Assembly (NCBI RefSeq): GCF_003350925.1
Contig: NZ_KZ857173.1
Location: 248,001-312,000, forward strand
DNA from: Dyella tabacisoli
GTDB lineage: Bacteria > Pseudomonadota > Gammaproteobacteria > Xanthomonadales > Rhodanobacteraceae
DNA length: 64,000 nt
Direction of reading: 5' to 3'
How positions within the stretch are numbered: position 1 is the stretch's first letter; each line of letters starts with the position of its first letter. This document shows, in pieces, positions 55,272 to 62,423 of this stretch. Both the position numbers and the translations under genes were made by a program. Under the pieces are notes generated by a model. It saw only the letters and a program-made list of their open reading frames with translations. It was not told where the DNA came from and did not search any database.

Positions 55272-57725
55272 TCAACGCTGACGCCAGCGGTTAAGCAACA
55301 GCGAATTGCTCACCACCGAGATCGAACTCAACGCCATCGCCGCACCGGCAATCACTGGGCTAAGCAAGCCGAACGCAGCCAGCGGAATACCCAGCACGTT
55401 ATAAAAAAAGGCGAAAAACAGGTTTTGACGGACCTTGCGCAATGTTGCCGCGGAAAGCTCGATCGCCGTGGCCACGCCGTTAAGATCGCCATGGATAAGC
55501 ACGACATCGGCCGCACTCACCGCAATATCCGAGCCGGCCCCCATGGCAAAGCTGACATCGGCGGCAGCCAGCGCCGGCGCATCGTTAATGCCATCGCCCA
55601 CCATGCCGACATGGCCACCCAACGTGGTTTGCAGTTGGCGCACTTGATCGGCCTTATGCTGCGGCAACACCTCAGCATGAAACTGCGTGATGCCCACTTG
55701 CTCGGCGATAGCCGCCGCGGTGTGGCGGTTATCGCCGGTCAGCATCAGTACCGCCAGGCCACTGGCCTTCAATCGCGCTACAGCCGCATGAGCCGTCTCG
55801 CGCAATGGATCGGTTATCGCCAGCCAGGCCTTTGCGCGGCCATTCACCGCCAGCCCGACCACTGTCTTGGCTTGCGCCAGCAATGCATCCAGCTTGCCAT
55901 CCAGCTCCGTATCCACAACGACGCTGCACTCAGCCAACCAAGCCGGGGAGCCGAGGATGACCTCGCTATCGCCGACAAGGCCGCGAATGCCCTTGCCTGG
56001 CACCGTCTCCAACGTATCGACAGCAAGCAGTGTCACCGACTCATCTTGCGCGCGCCGAGTAATCGCACGCGCCAGGGGATGATCCGAACCACCCTCCAGC
56101 GTTGCCGCCCATTGCAGTACCTGCGGGATCGACGTGTCATCTGCGATCAGTACATCGGTCAATTCAGGGCGCCCGCGTGTAAGGGTGCCGGTCTTATCCA
56201 ATACCAGGCTACGCAGCGAACGCGCACGCTCCAGCACTTCAGCGTTACGAATCAAAATACCGTGGCGCGCGCCCAGGCCCGTACCGACCATGATCGCGGT
56301 CGGCGTCGCCAGGCCCAACGCACAAGGGCAGGCAATGACCAGCACCGCCACGGCATGCACCAAGGCCGTAGCGAAAGCTCCGCTTACCCACCAGGTGATC
56401 GCAAATGTCAGCAACGCGATAGCGATCACCACTGGCACAAACACCGACGCGATCTTGTCGACCAGATGCTGGATCGGCGCCTTCGAACCCTGCGCCTCAT
56501 CCACCATGCGGATGATTTGCGCCAGCAAAGTATCGGCGCCCACCCCGGTGGCCTTGGCGCGCAGCATGCCAAGCTGATTCACCGTGGCGGCATAGATACG
56601 ACTGCCCGGCGCCTTGCTCACCGGCATGCTCTCACCCGACAGCATCGCCTCGTCCACCCGCGAATGGCCGCCAAGCACTTCACCATCCACCGGGATGCTT
56701 TCACCAGCGGCCACTACAAAAATATCGCCCATGCGCAGGCTGCCCGCATCCACCTCGATCAACTGCCCATCGCGCTCCAACTTCGCTCGCTTGGGGCGCA
56801 GCCGCAGCAGCGCACGGATAGCCGACGATGTTTTGCGCTTAGCGCGGGCCTCCAGCAATCGACCCAACAAGATCAGCGTGATAATCGCGGCGCTGGCTTC
56901 AAAATACACATGGCCTGTCCATGAAAACGCCGTAAGTACCGCGCTGTAGAGATAAGCCGCGCTAGTACCCAGCACTACCAGCACATCCATGTTGGCGCGG
57001 CCTGCGCGCAGCGATTTGAATGCCGCCCGATAAAAGCCTGCGCCGATCCATAACTGCACCGGCGTGGCCAACAGCCATTGCAGCCAGCGCGGCAACAAAT
57101 CCATCGACATTTCACCGTGCTGCGTATCGCCCAACATAAAAAACATTTGCAGCAACAACGGCAACGTCAGTGCCGCCGCCACAGCAAACATGCCAAGTTG
57201 TTGCCTCCACGCCTTTTTCTCGCGTACCTCGCGAGCGGCCATCTCGGCGTCATCCACCTCACGCTGTTCCGTCGCGTCATAACCGGCCTGACGAATGCGT
57301 TCAATCAGCTTACGTACTTCCATCAAGCCTTCGGTATATGCCACGTGTGCCTTGGCCGAGGCGAAATTGACCGTAGCGGTTACACCGGGCAATTGATTCA
57401 GCGATGTCTCAATACTTACCGCGCAGGAGGCGCAACTCATCCCGGTGATCGCCAAGGTCACTGATGCCTGCGGCACGCTAAAACCGGCCTTGCCGATGCT
57501 TTCGATCAAGGTATCCGGCGAGACTTGGCTATGGTCATAGTCCACCTGCACCTGCTCGCTGGCGAAGTTCACACGGGCATGGACGCTCGGAAGCTTATTA
57601 AGCACACGCTCGATACTGCCCGCACATGCCGCGCAGGTCATGCCGAGCACTGAAAAGTTGGCGATCGTCGGACGCGCCTGAGCGGCCGGATGCCGTGTTG
57701 CTAAGGGGGAGATTGCTTGGGTCAT
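55272..57725 (-). CDS. copA: Copper-translocating P1B-type ATPase
   Basis: 817 residues. Two N-terminal HMA domains (GMTCAACAGS ~29-38; GMSCASCAVS ~98-107) are followed by eight membrane helices. The CPC metal site is in IACPCALGLATP, the phosphorylation loop is DKTGTLT, and SDHPLARA and GDGINDAPAL mark the N and hinge regions. It exports Cu(I) from the cytosol. The ATG at 57725 falls only ~7 bases from the -10 element of a MerR-type promoter, so the transcript may be leaderless. No cueR is adjacent in the window. Confidence 0.95.
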   Translation of the reverse strand: MTQAISPLATRHPAAQARPTIANFSVLGMTCAACAGSIERVLNKLPSVHARVNFASEQVQVDYDHSQVSPDTLIESIGKAGFSVPQASVTLAITGMSCASCAVSIETSLNQLPGVTATVNFASAKAHVAYTEGLMEVRKLIERIRQAGYDATEQREVDDAEMAAREVREKKAWRQQLGMFAVAAALTLPLLLQMFFMLGDTQHGEMSMDLLPRWLQWLLATPVQLWIGAGFYRAAFKSLRAGRANMDVLVVLGTSAAYLYSAVLTAFSWTGHVYFEASAAIITLILLGRLLEARAKRKTSSAIRALLRLRPKRAKLERDGQLIEVDAGSLRMGDIFVVAAGESIPVDGEVLGGHSRVDEAMLSGESMPVSKAPGSRIYAATVNQLGMLRAKATGVGADTLLAQIIRMVDEAQGSKAPIQHLVDKIASVFVPVVIAIALLTFAITWWVSGAFATALVHAVAVLVIACPCALGLATPTAIMVGTGLGARHGILIRNAEVLERARSLRSLVLDKTGTLTRGRPELTDVLIADDTSIPQVLQWAATLEGGSDHPLARAITRRAQDESVTLLAVDTLETVPGKGIRGLVGDSEVILGSPAWLAECSVVVDTELDGKLDALLAQAKTVVGLAVNGRAKAWLAITDPLRETAHAAVARLKASGLAVLMLTGDNRHTAAAIAEQVGITQFHAEVLPQHKADQVRQLQTTLGGHVGMVGDGINDAPALAAADVSFAMGAGSDIAVSAADVVLIHGDLNGVATAIELSAATLRKVRQNLFFAFFYNVLGIPLAAFGLLSPVIAGAAMALSSISVVSNSLLLNRWRQR

Positions 57726-57731
57726 GACCCA

Positions 57732-57762
57732 TGCTAAGTCTTGGACATAGGTCCAGAGTCAA
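57732..57762 (-). promoter_or_regulatory. MerR/CueR-type promoter of copA
   Basis: On the minus strand: -35 TTGACT (57757-57762), then a 19-bp spacer with the partly palindromic CTGGACCTATGTCCAAG, then -10 TTAGCA (57732-57737). The over-long 19-bp spacer with dyad is the hallmark of MerR-family metal regulators, which untwist it on metal binding. Position directly before copA suggests a copper sensor. Confidence 0.78.
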
Positions 57763-57785
57763 GTGTTTTCTTGACCAGACTGCCC

Positions 57786-57803
57786 CCCCCTGCAGGCAGG
57801 GGG
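57786..57803. repeat. Short GC-rich palindrome between copA and the reductase gene
   Basis: An 8-bp stem (CCCCCTGC and its complement) with a 2-base loop, flanked by further C- and G-runs. It is similar in style to the palindrome after aqpZ and may be a terminator for the leftward reductase gene. Confidence 0.5.
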
Positions 57804-57815
57804 AGGGGCATGTAA

Positions 57816-58337
57816 CTAGCCCACAACCTCATACTCACTTTGCACAAGACCACTGGCGTACTGGCGCGTGGCGATGTGCCTGAGCGCGATGTCATGCGCA
57901 AGGGCGCCAAAAAGAGCGATCCCTGTGCCGATGAGTACGGGGACGCGCGTGATGATAAGCCGCTGGATAAGTCCTGCCCGGAGAAACCCTTGTATGGTGA
58001 TTCCCCCATCCACGTAGGCATGCCCGATGCCGCGAGCGGCAAGATCGGAGGCGACATCCTCGGCAGGCCCGGACATCCGCTCCACCGTCGCCCCACTCGG
58101 GGCTGTTGCCAACGGATGCGTGCTGAGTACGAAAACGCGTTTTTCACCGTATGGCCAGGTATCAAAGCCCAAGACCGTCTCGTATGTCTTGCGCCCAATC
58201 ACCAAGGCATCCACCGTGGCCATAAACTCTTCATAGCCATGCGGCTCGCCACCATCCGGCGGAAGAAAATCCAAAGCACCATTAGCCCGAGCCATAAAGC
58301 CATCGATGCTGATGCCGACAAATACGGATGCTTTCAT
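57816..58337 (-). CDS. Dihydrofolate reductase-fold protein (RibD C-terminal-like)
   Basis: 173 residues from the ATG at 58337 with GAGAGG upstream. Features are VFVGISIDGFMARANGALDFL, DALVIGRKTYETVLGF, KRVFVLSTHPL, AYVDGGITIQGFLRAGLI, all typical of the RibD_C/DHFR-like superfamily of NADPH reductases. It lacks the residues that define true FolA. Substrate unknown. It starts the leftward order YdeI-like, VOC above it in the genome. Confidence 0.85.
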   Translation of the reverse strand: MKASVFVGISIDGFMARANGALDFLPPDGGEPHGYEEFMATVDALVIGRKTYETVLGFDTWPYGEKRVFVLSTHPLATAPSGATVERMSGPAEDVASDLAARGIGHAYVDGGITIQGFLRAGLIQRLIITRVPVLIGTGIALFGALAHDIALRHIATRQYASGLVQSEYEVVG

Positions 58338-58406
58338 TGCAGAACCTCTCGATGCTGCCACTGAAACCCATCGATAGACCGCGGCGCTCAAGCCGGCCCG
58401 ATCAAC

Positions 58407-58991
58407 CTAGGGGTGAAGCTTTTCGCCATTCGCCAACATCTGTATGAACGTCTGAATGCGACGCTCGCGCGTCTCAAGCTTTTTCGCGTTGTGAATCCTG
58501 AAAAGCATGGCGTATCTATTCGAGCTATTAAGGGCCGCGAAAAATGCCTTGGCTTGGGCGTTGCCATCGAGCGCAGCCTGGAAATCGACGGGTATCACGG
58601 CGGTTTTCGCCCCATCATAAGCCGCCTCCCAACGCCCGTCCTGCTTGGCACGCTCAATCTCCTTGAGCCCTGCTGCTCTCATTTGACGGCTCGCGATCAG
58701 CTTGGTGGCCTTGTCGCGGTTAATCTTCGACCAAATGCTTTTTGCCGACCGGGGTGTAAATCGCTGCAGCCAGAAATACTCGTTGTCCGCTTGCTTCTGG
58801 CCATCTATCCACCCGTAACACAGCGCAACGTCGATGGCTTCTGCATAGGTAACTGAGGGTGTATCCGCCCCTTTTTTGGCAAAGCGCAGCCAGATACCCT
58901 TCGAGGCTCGATGATTCTTGGCAAGCCACGCGGCCCAGACGGCCTTGGTCTCGCAAGATAATATGGGCTCGCGGGCTGTTGCAGTGGGCAT
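58407..58991 (-). CDS. YdeI/OmpD-associated family protein
   Basis: 194 residues of the YdeI family: WAAWLAKNHRASKGIWLRFAKKG, EAIDVALCYGWIDGQKQA, FTPRSAKSIWSKINRDKA. The family is widespread, small and poorly characterised; Bacillus YdeI-like proteins are linked to antimicrobial peptide resistance. It lies 3 bases before the VOC gene's stop in the leftward direction and is likely in one transcript. Confidence 0.87.
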   Translation of the reverse strand: MPTATAREPILSCETKAVWAAWLAKNHRASKGIWLRFAKKGADTPSVTYAEAIDVALCYGWIDGQKQADNEYFWLQRFTPRSAKSIWSKINRDKATKLIASRQMRAAGLKEIERAKQDGRWEAAYDGAKTAVIPVDFQAALDGNAQAKAFFAALNSSNRYAMLFRIHNAKKLETRERRIQTFIQMLANGEKLHP

Positions 58992-58994
58992 AGG

Positions 58995-59327
58995 CTACTC
59001 AGGCGCTTGACCGATGTTGAAGACGATTCCATAGGGATCTCGGATATAGCAACGCGGCATGGAGGCGTCCTCTTCGACGACGATGCAGCCCGCGGCAATC
59101 AACCTCTGCTTTGCAGCTTGAACATCGGGAACGAGGTACTCAAAAACCGGCCCATGTGCTTTACCTTTTTCAACATAGAGACGAAAGGCACCGGTCTCAA
59201 AGCCGATTAAGGCGTCGCTGCGGCTCGCCACCGGCAAACCTAGAACCGACCCATAAAACGTCGTCGCCCCGGCCCAGTCTTCGGTTCGGATAATGACGTC
59301 GCGTGAGGATTCAAATGTACTGGCCAT
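58995..59327 (-). CDS. VOC family protein
   Basis: 110 residues of the glyoxalase/bleomycin-resistance fold: VIIRTEDWAGATTFYGSVLGL, FRLYVEKGKAHGPVFEYLVPDVQAAKQRLI, CYIRDPYGIVFNIGQ. Ligand and function are unknown. It precedes the YdeI-like gene by three bases on the minus strand. Confidence 0.85.
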   Translation of the reverse strand: MASTFESSRDVIIRTEDWAGATTFYGSVLGLPVASRSDALIGFETGAFRLYVEKGKAHGPVFEYLVPDVQAAKQRLIAAGCIVVEEDASMPRCYIRDPYGIVFNIGQAPE

Positions 59328-59462
59328 GCGCGATCTCCCGATAGGACAGCTTAATCAGATATCGAGTCTGAAGGGTTGTATCTTCATTGAAAATGGGCAA
59401 AACCGCCTCTTTCAGCGCCATATTGTCGTAGACTGACACCCGCCCTAACGAAGAGAACCACC

Positions 59463-59909
59463 ATGGCCCTTAATCTCGATACCTTGTCACCGAAAGAACT
59501 TCAGGCTCTGATTGCCAATGCGCAGTCGCAAATGCACACCGCCCGCGCCGGCCAGGTCAAAGACGTTCGGAGCAAAATCGATGCCCTGCTGCACAGCAAT
59601 GGGCTAACCCTCGCAGACGTCTATCCGACCCGTGGCGGCAAGGGCAGCAAGGGCGGCACGAAGAATCCAGTCGCCCCGAAATACCGCAACCCGGACGATG
59701 CCAGCCAGACCTGGTCCGGCCGTGGCAAGCGCCCGTTGTGGTTCATCGCCGCGCTGAAACGCCGTGGCGTCACCGCTGAAAACCTGCTGATTGCCGGTGC
59801 ATCCAAGGCACCCGCGCCGGCCAAAAAGACGGCCGCAAAACCGACCAAGAAAGCCGTTAAAGCACCTGCCAAAAAGGCAGTCGCCAAGAAAAAGGCTGCC
59901 AAACGCTAA
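59463..59909 (+). CDS. H-NS family nucleoid protein with Lys/Ala-rich tail
   Basis: 148 residues. An N-terminal helical region (LSPKELQALIANAQSQMHTA) precedes the H-NS C-terminal core PKYRNPDDASQTWSGRGKRPLWF, which carries the minor-groove-binding segment. After residue ~110 a tail of about ten PAKK/KKA-type units resembles eukaryotic histone H1 tails and is typical of xanthomonad and Burkholderia H-NS paralogues. It probably silences AT-rich DNA, of which several tracts lie in this window. It ends at a strong terminator. Confidence 0.9.
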   Translation: MALNLDTLSPKELQALIANAQSQMHTARAGQVKDVRSKIDALLHSNGLTLADVYPTRGGKGSKGGTKNPVAPKYRNPDDASQTWSGRGKRPLWFIAALKRRGVTAENLLIAGASKAPAPAKKTAAKPTKKAVKAPAKKAVAKKKAAKR

Positions 59910-59937
59910 TCTGAGCGGTCACCGGCAGCGCTTACCC

Positions 59938-59973
59938 AAGCCCCGCAAGAGCGATCTTGCGGGGCTTTTCTTT
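59938..59973 (+). terminator. Rho-independent terminator of the H-NS gene
   Basis: A perfect 13-bp stem AAGCCCCGCAAGA with a 4-base loop GCGA and its complement is followed by TTTTCTTT, 29 bases after the stop codon. Confidence 0.92.
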
Positions 59974-60093
59974 AGGGCGGCATCGCCATCCGATGTAGCG
60001 CCAATGGCCTCATCCGGGCAACGTAAATGGCCCTTCCGGCCTTCGCCGATTGAGTGCACCCTCCGGCGCATCATCCAGACGAAGGTATTTCGA

Positions 60094-60705
60094 ATGCCCC
60101 CTTTCTTTTCGATCCCACGTCGCCGCGTATTCATAAGCACACTCGCAGGCCTCGCCGCCACGTGCGTGCTGGCCTTTACGGTCAACGCCGGGCCGGCCAC
60201 TAAGATCACCGCCCAACCCACCGTCGCCGCGTTCGATCACGTCCACGACTTCGACAAGTTTTTCGGTACCTGGCATTCAAAGCAACGCCGCTTGAAAGAA
60301 CGGCTTGCCGGCAATAACCAATGGATCGAATTCGAAGGCAGCCAAACGGTGCGGCCGGTTCTCAATGGTCACGGCAACATGACCGACAACGTCTTCACCA
60401 TGCCAGACGGGGTGATTTATAGCGGTGTCACTTTGCGTGCCTTCGACCCCGCATCGCAGACATGGTCGATCTGGTGGCTCGACGGAAATCGTCCGACCCA
60501 GATCGACGTACCGGTCGTGGGTAGCTTTGAAAACGGCATCGGCACCTTTTATGCCAACGACACCTTTAACGGGAAACCGATCAAGGTGCGTTTCAGATGG
60601 CTAAACATCACAGCCACCACACTCCAATGGGAGCAGGCGTTCTCCCCCGACGGCGGCAAGACCTGGGAGACCAACTGGATCGCCTATTTCACCAAGACCG
60701 GTTGA
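60094..60705 (+). CDS. Exported DUF1579-like protein, first of tandem pair
   Basis: 203 residues from the ATG at 60094, preceded by GAAGG. An N-terminal PRRRVFISTLAGLAATCVLA with twin-arginine character suggests Tat or Sec export. The body (FDKFFGTWHSKQRRLKERLAG, VTLRAFDPASQTWSIWWLDG, GIGTFYANDTFNGKPI, TTLQWEQAFSPDGGKTWETNW) is a single beta-barrel-like domain of the DUF1579 type. The next gene is a paralogue 56 bases downstream. Function unknown. Confidence 0.75.
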   Translation: MPPFFSIPRRRVFISTLAGLAATCVLAFTVNAGPATKITAQPTVAAFDHVHDFDKFFGTWHSKQRRLKERLAGNNQWIEFEGSQTVRPVLNGHGNMTDNVFTMPDGVIYSGVTLRAFDPASQTWSIWWLDGNRPTQIDVPVVGSFENGIGTFYANDTFNGKPIKVRFRWLNITATTLQWEQAFSPDGGKTWETNWIAYFTKTG

Positions 60706-60761
60706 GCCGATACCACGCCACCCTGCCCGATGTTTCTTCCAACCATCCGCTTGGTGAGACC

Positions 60762-61361
60762 ATGACGACAGATAATCCAGACCGCCGCCGCCTCATGCAA
60801 TGGTCCCTCGCGGCCGTTCCGGCCCTTATGACACTAGGCCATGCAAGCACACTGTTCGCCGAAGACCTTGCCAAGCCGAGTGCCGGCGGCACCGGCCCAG
60901 AGCACGACTTTGATTTCTTCCTCGGCAACTGGCACGTCAAGCATCGCCGACTGAAGCAGCGGCTCGTAGGTAACCATGATTGGGAGGAGTTCGACGGCAC
61001 CAGCCATTGCCTGTCGCTGCTCGGTGGCATCGTCAACTTGAACGAGACCGTGGTAAACCGTGCCAACGGCACCTATCGCGGCATGGGCCTGCGGGCATTC
61101 GACGCGAAGACCGGCAACTGGGCCGACTGGTACCTCGACGGTCGCGACCCCACCCAAATCGATGCGCCGGGTACAGGCCGCTTCGCCAACGGCGTCGGCA
61201 CCTTTCTTTCCGAAGAGACCTACGAAGGCAAACCGGTTACCTCGCGCGGCCTGTTTACGCCTATCACGCCCAGCACATGCCAATGGGAGCAGGCCTATTC
61301 AACCGACCACGGCAAGACCTGGGAGACCAACTGGGTGATGCGCTATACGCGAATGGCGTAA
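60762..61361 (+). CDS. Exported DUF1579-like protein, second of tandem pair
   Basis: 199 residues from the ATG at 60762. A Tat-like N-terminus (PDRRRLMQWSLAAVPALMTL) is followed by a domain collinear with the preceding protein: FDFFLGNWHVKHRRLKQRLVG, MGLRAFDAKTGNWADWYLDG, GVGTFLSEETYEGKPV, STCQWEQAYSTDHGKTWETNW. The duplication is therefore of a whole gene. It ends before a strong hairpin. Confidence 0.75.
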   Translation: MTTDNPDRRRLMQWSLAAVPALMTLGHASTLFAEDLAKPSAGGTGPEHDFDFFLGNWHVKHRRLKQRLVGNHDWEEFDGTSHCLSLLGGIVNLNETVVNRANGTYRGMGLRAFDAKTGNWADWYLDGRDPTQIDAPGTGRFANGVGTFLSEETYEGKPVTSRGLFTPITPSTCQWEQAYSTDHGKTWETNWVMRYTRMA

Positions 61362-61375
61362 ATGCCACTCAAAAA

Positions 61376-61404
61376 GCATGCCGTGGATAATATCCACGGC
61401 ATGC
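61376..61404. terminator. Bidirectional hairpin terminator
   Basis: A perfect 14-bp stem (GCATGCCGTGGATA and complement) with a 1-base loop. A T-run follows on the minus strand only, so it is a strong terminator for the leftward gene at 61413 and probably also stops the DUF1579 transcript. Confidence 0.88.
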
Positions 61405-61412
61405 CATAGCGA

Positions 61413-61799
61413 TCAGTTGCAATATGTCATCTGGAAATTGTGATCGTAAAAGTACGACCACACACGACGCTGATAACCGCCGGTATTGACCACCCAATCG
61501 GTATCGTTCACGCCGGGATAGTACGGCGCACTCCAACTGCCGTTACCCCATTGGATGCTGTACGAAACCACATCGCAGCCAAACTGCCCACCGCACTGGC
61601 TGGGAAATTTCTGCTGCAGCAGGGCGTTATCTGTAAGCAGGGATGCGTCATCGCCGTCTGCTACGTTGTCCACGCCCAAATACCAGCGCGAGTCATAGGT
61701 GGGGCCCGACTGATAGCTCCAACACCCGGCCTGAGCCGAGCCAGCAAACAATAATGCGCCGGCGACGCAGACACGCAGTAAACCGCTCTTAATTATCAT
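61413..61799 (-). CDS. Small secreted protein
   Basis: 128 residues with a clear signal peptide (IIKSGLLRVCVAGALLFAGSAQA). The mature ~104 residues are rich in Trp, Tyr, Asn and Gly (WSYQSGPTYDSRWYLG, NGSWSAPYYPGVNDTDWVVN) and have four mature Cys, at the start, in QCGGQFGC and near the end, likely disulfide-bonded. I do not recognise the family. Upstream, 61905-62050, is strikingly AT-rich, as expected for an H-NS-controlled promoter. Confidence 0.7.
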   Translation of the reverse strand: MIIKSGLLRVCVAGALLFAGSAQAGCWSYQSGPTYDSRWYLGVDNVADGDDASLLTDNALLQQKFPSQCGGQFGCDVVSYSIQWGNGSWSAPYYPGVNDTDWVVNTGGYQRRVWSYFYDHNFQMTYCN

Positions 61800-62423
61800 C
61801 GCTATCTTCCTTTCATTGAGTTGACCAGCCTAGAGACCTCGGCAAGCGTCCCTTTTCCGACTCGACAATTTAAGAGCAACCCCCGAGGTGCCCCGGTCTT
61901 TTATATTTTGCAATGCATACAGATTGTGAAGAAAACCATTTACCACGATTAGCAAGTAATAAATACGTGATTCACGATAAACTCACCTAAAATTCTTATT
62001 CATAACCGTATTTATTACTATATTTTTAAATTCAATGAAAAACAGAGTCATGTAAAAATGACTCCGCCCTCTTTACCTTGGGCGCTCTGCCTCGATGTAG
62101 GTTGGGGTGAGTGCAAACGAACCCCAACGTGCGCCATGCTGGGTATCACGGCAAACCTCAATGTTGCGCAACGTTGGGCATCACTTTGTTCAGCCCAACC
62201 TACCGACCGGAGGCACCTTGGTCGGCCCCTACGAAGCATCCCTCATAAGCCGGTAGCGTGCGGACCCTGCCGTAGGCGGGGTTCGTGTGGCCGGCTCGAC
62301 GCAAAGACGCTTGGCCGAATCAGGCCAGTCGCACTATGTTTCGATTGCCTCGCGCGTATGGCTGTCATCTACGGACAGGAGCATAAAGCGGCTCAATGAC
62401 GGGCGCTCACAGGTGATGACTCC
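61800..62423. other. Intergenic region: AT-rich tract and a MITE-like repeat
   Basis: The part 61905-62050 is AT-rich and is the likely promoter region of the leftward secreted protein. It is followed by a MITE-like repeat at 62097-62203. From there to the phosphoesterase start no gene is supportable. Confidence 0.6.
62097..62203. repeat. MITE-like element with 14-bp terminal inverted repeats
   Basis: GTAGGTTGGGGTGA at 62097-62110 is matched by TCAGCCCAACCTAC at 62190-62203, inverted with 13 of 14 identical. The 107-bp unit has internal GTTGGG/CCCAAC elements and no coding capacity. The ends resemble repeats I know from many bacterial intergenic regions. Confidence 0.68.

Noticed and set aside
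55254-56924. Rightward 556-codon frame antisense to copA
   Set aside because: It is rich in His/Arg/Gln, without homology, and lies across the conserved copper ATPase.
62058-62399. Rightward 113-codon frame across the MITE-like repeat
   Set aside because: Its first half is repeat sequence and it has no ribosome binding site or homology.
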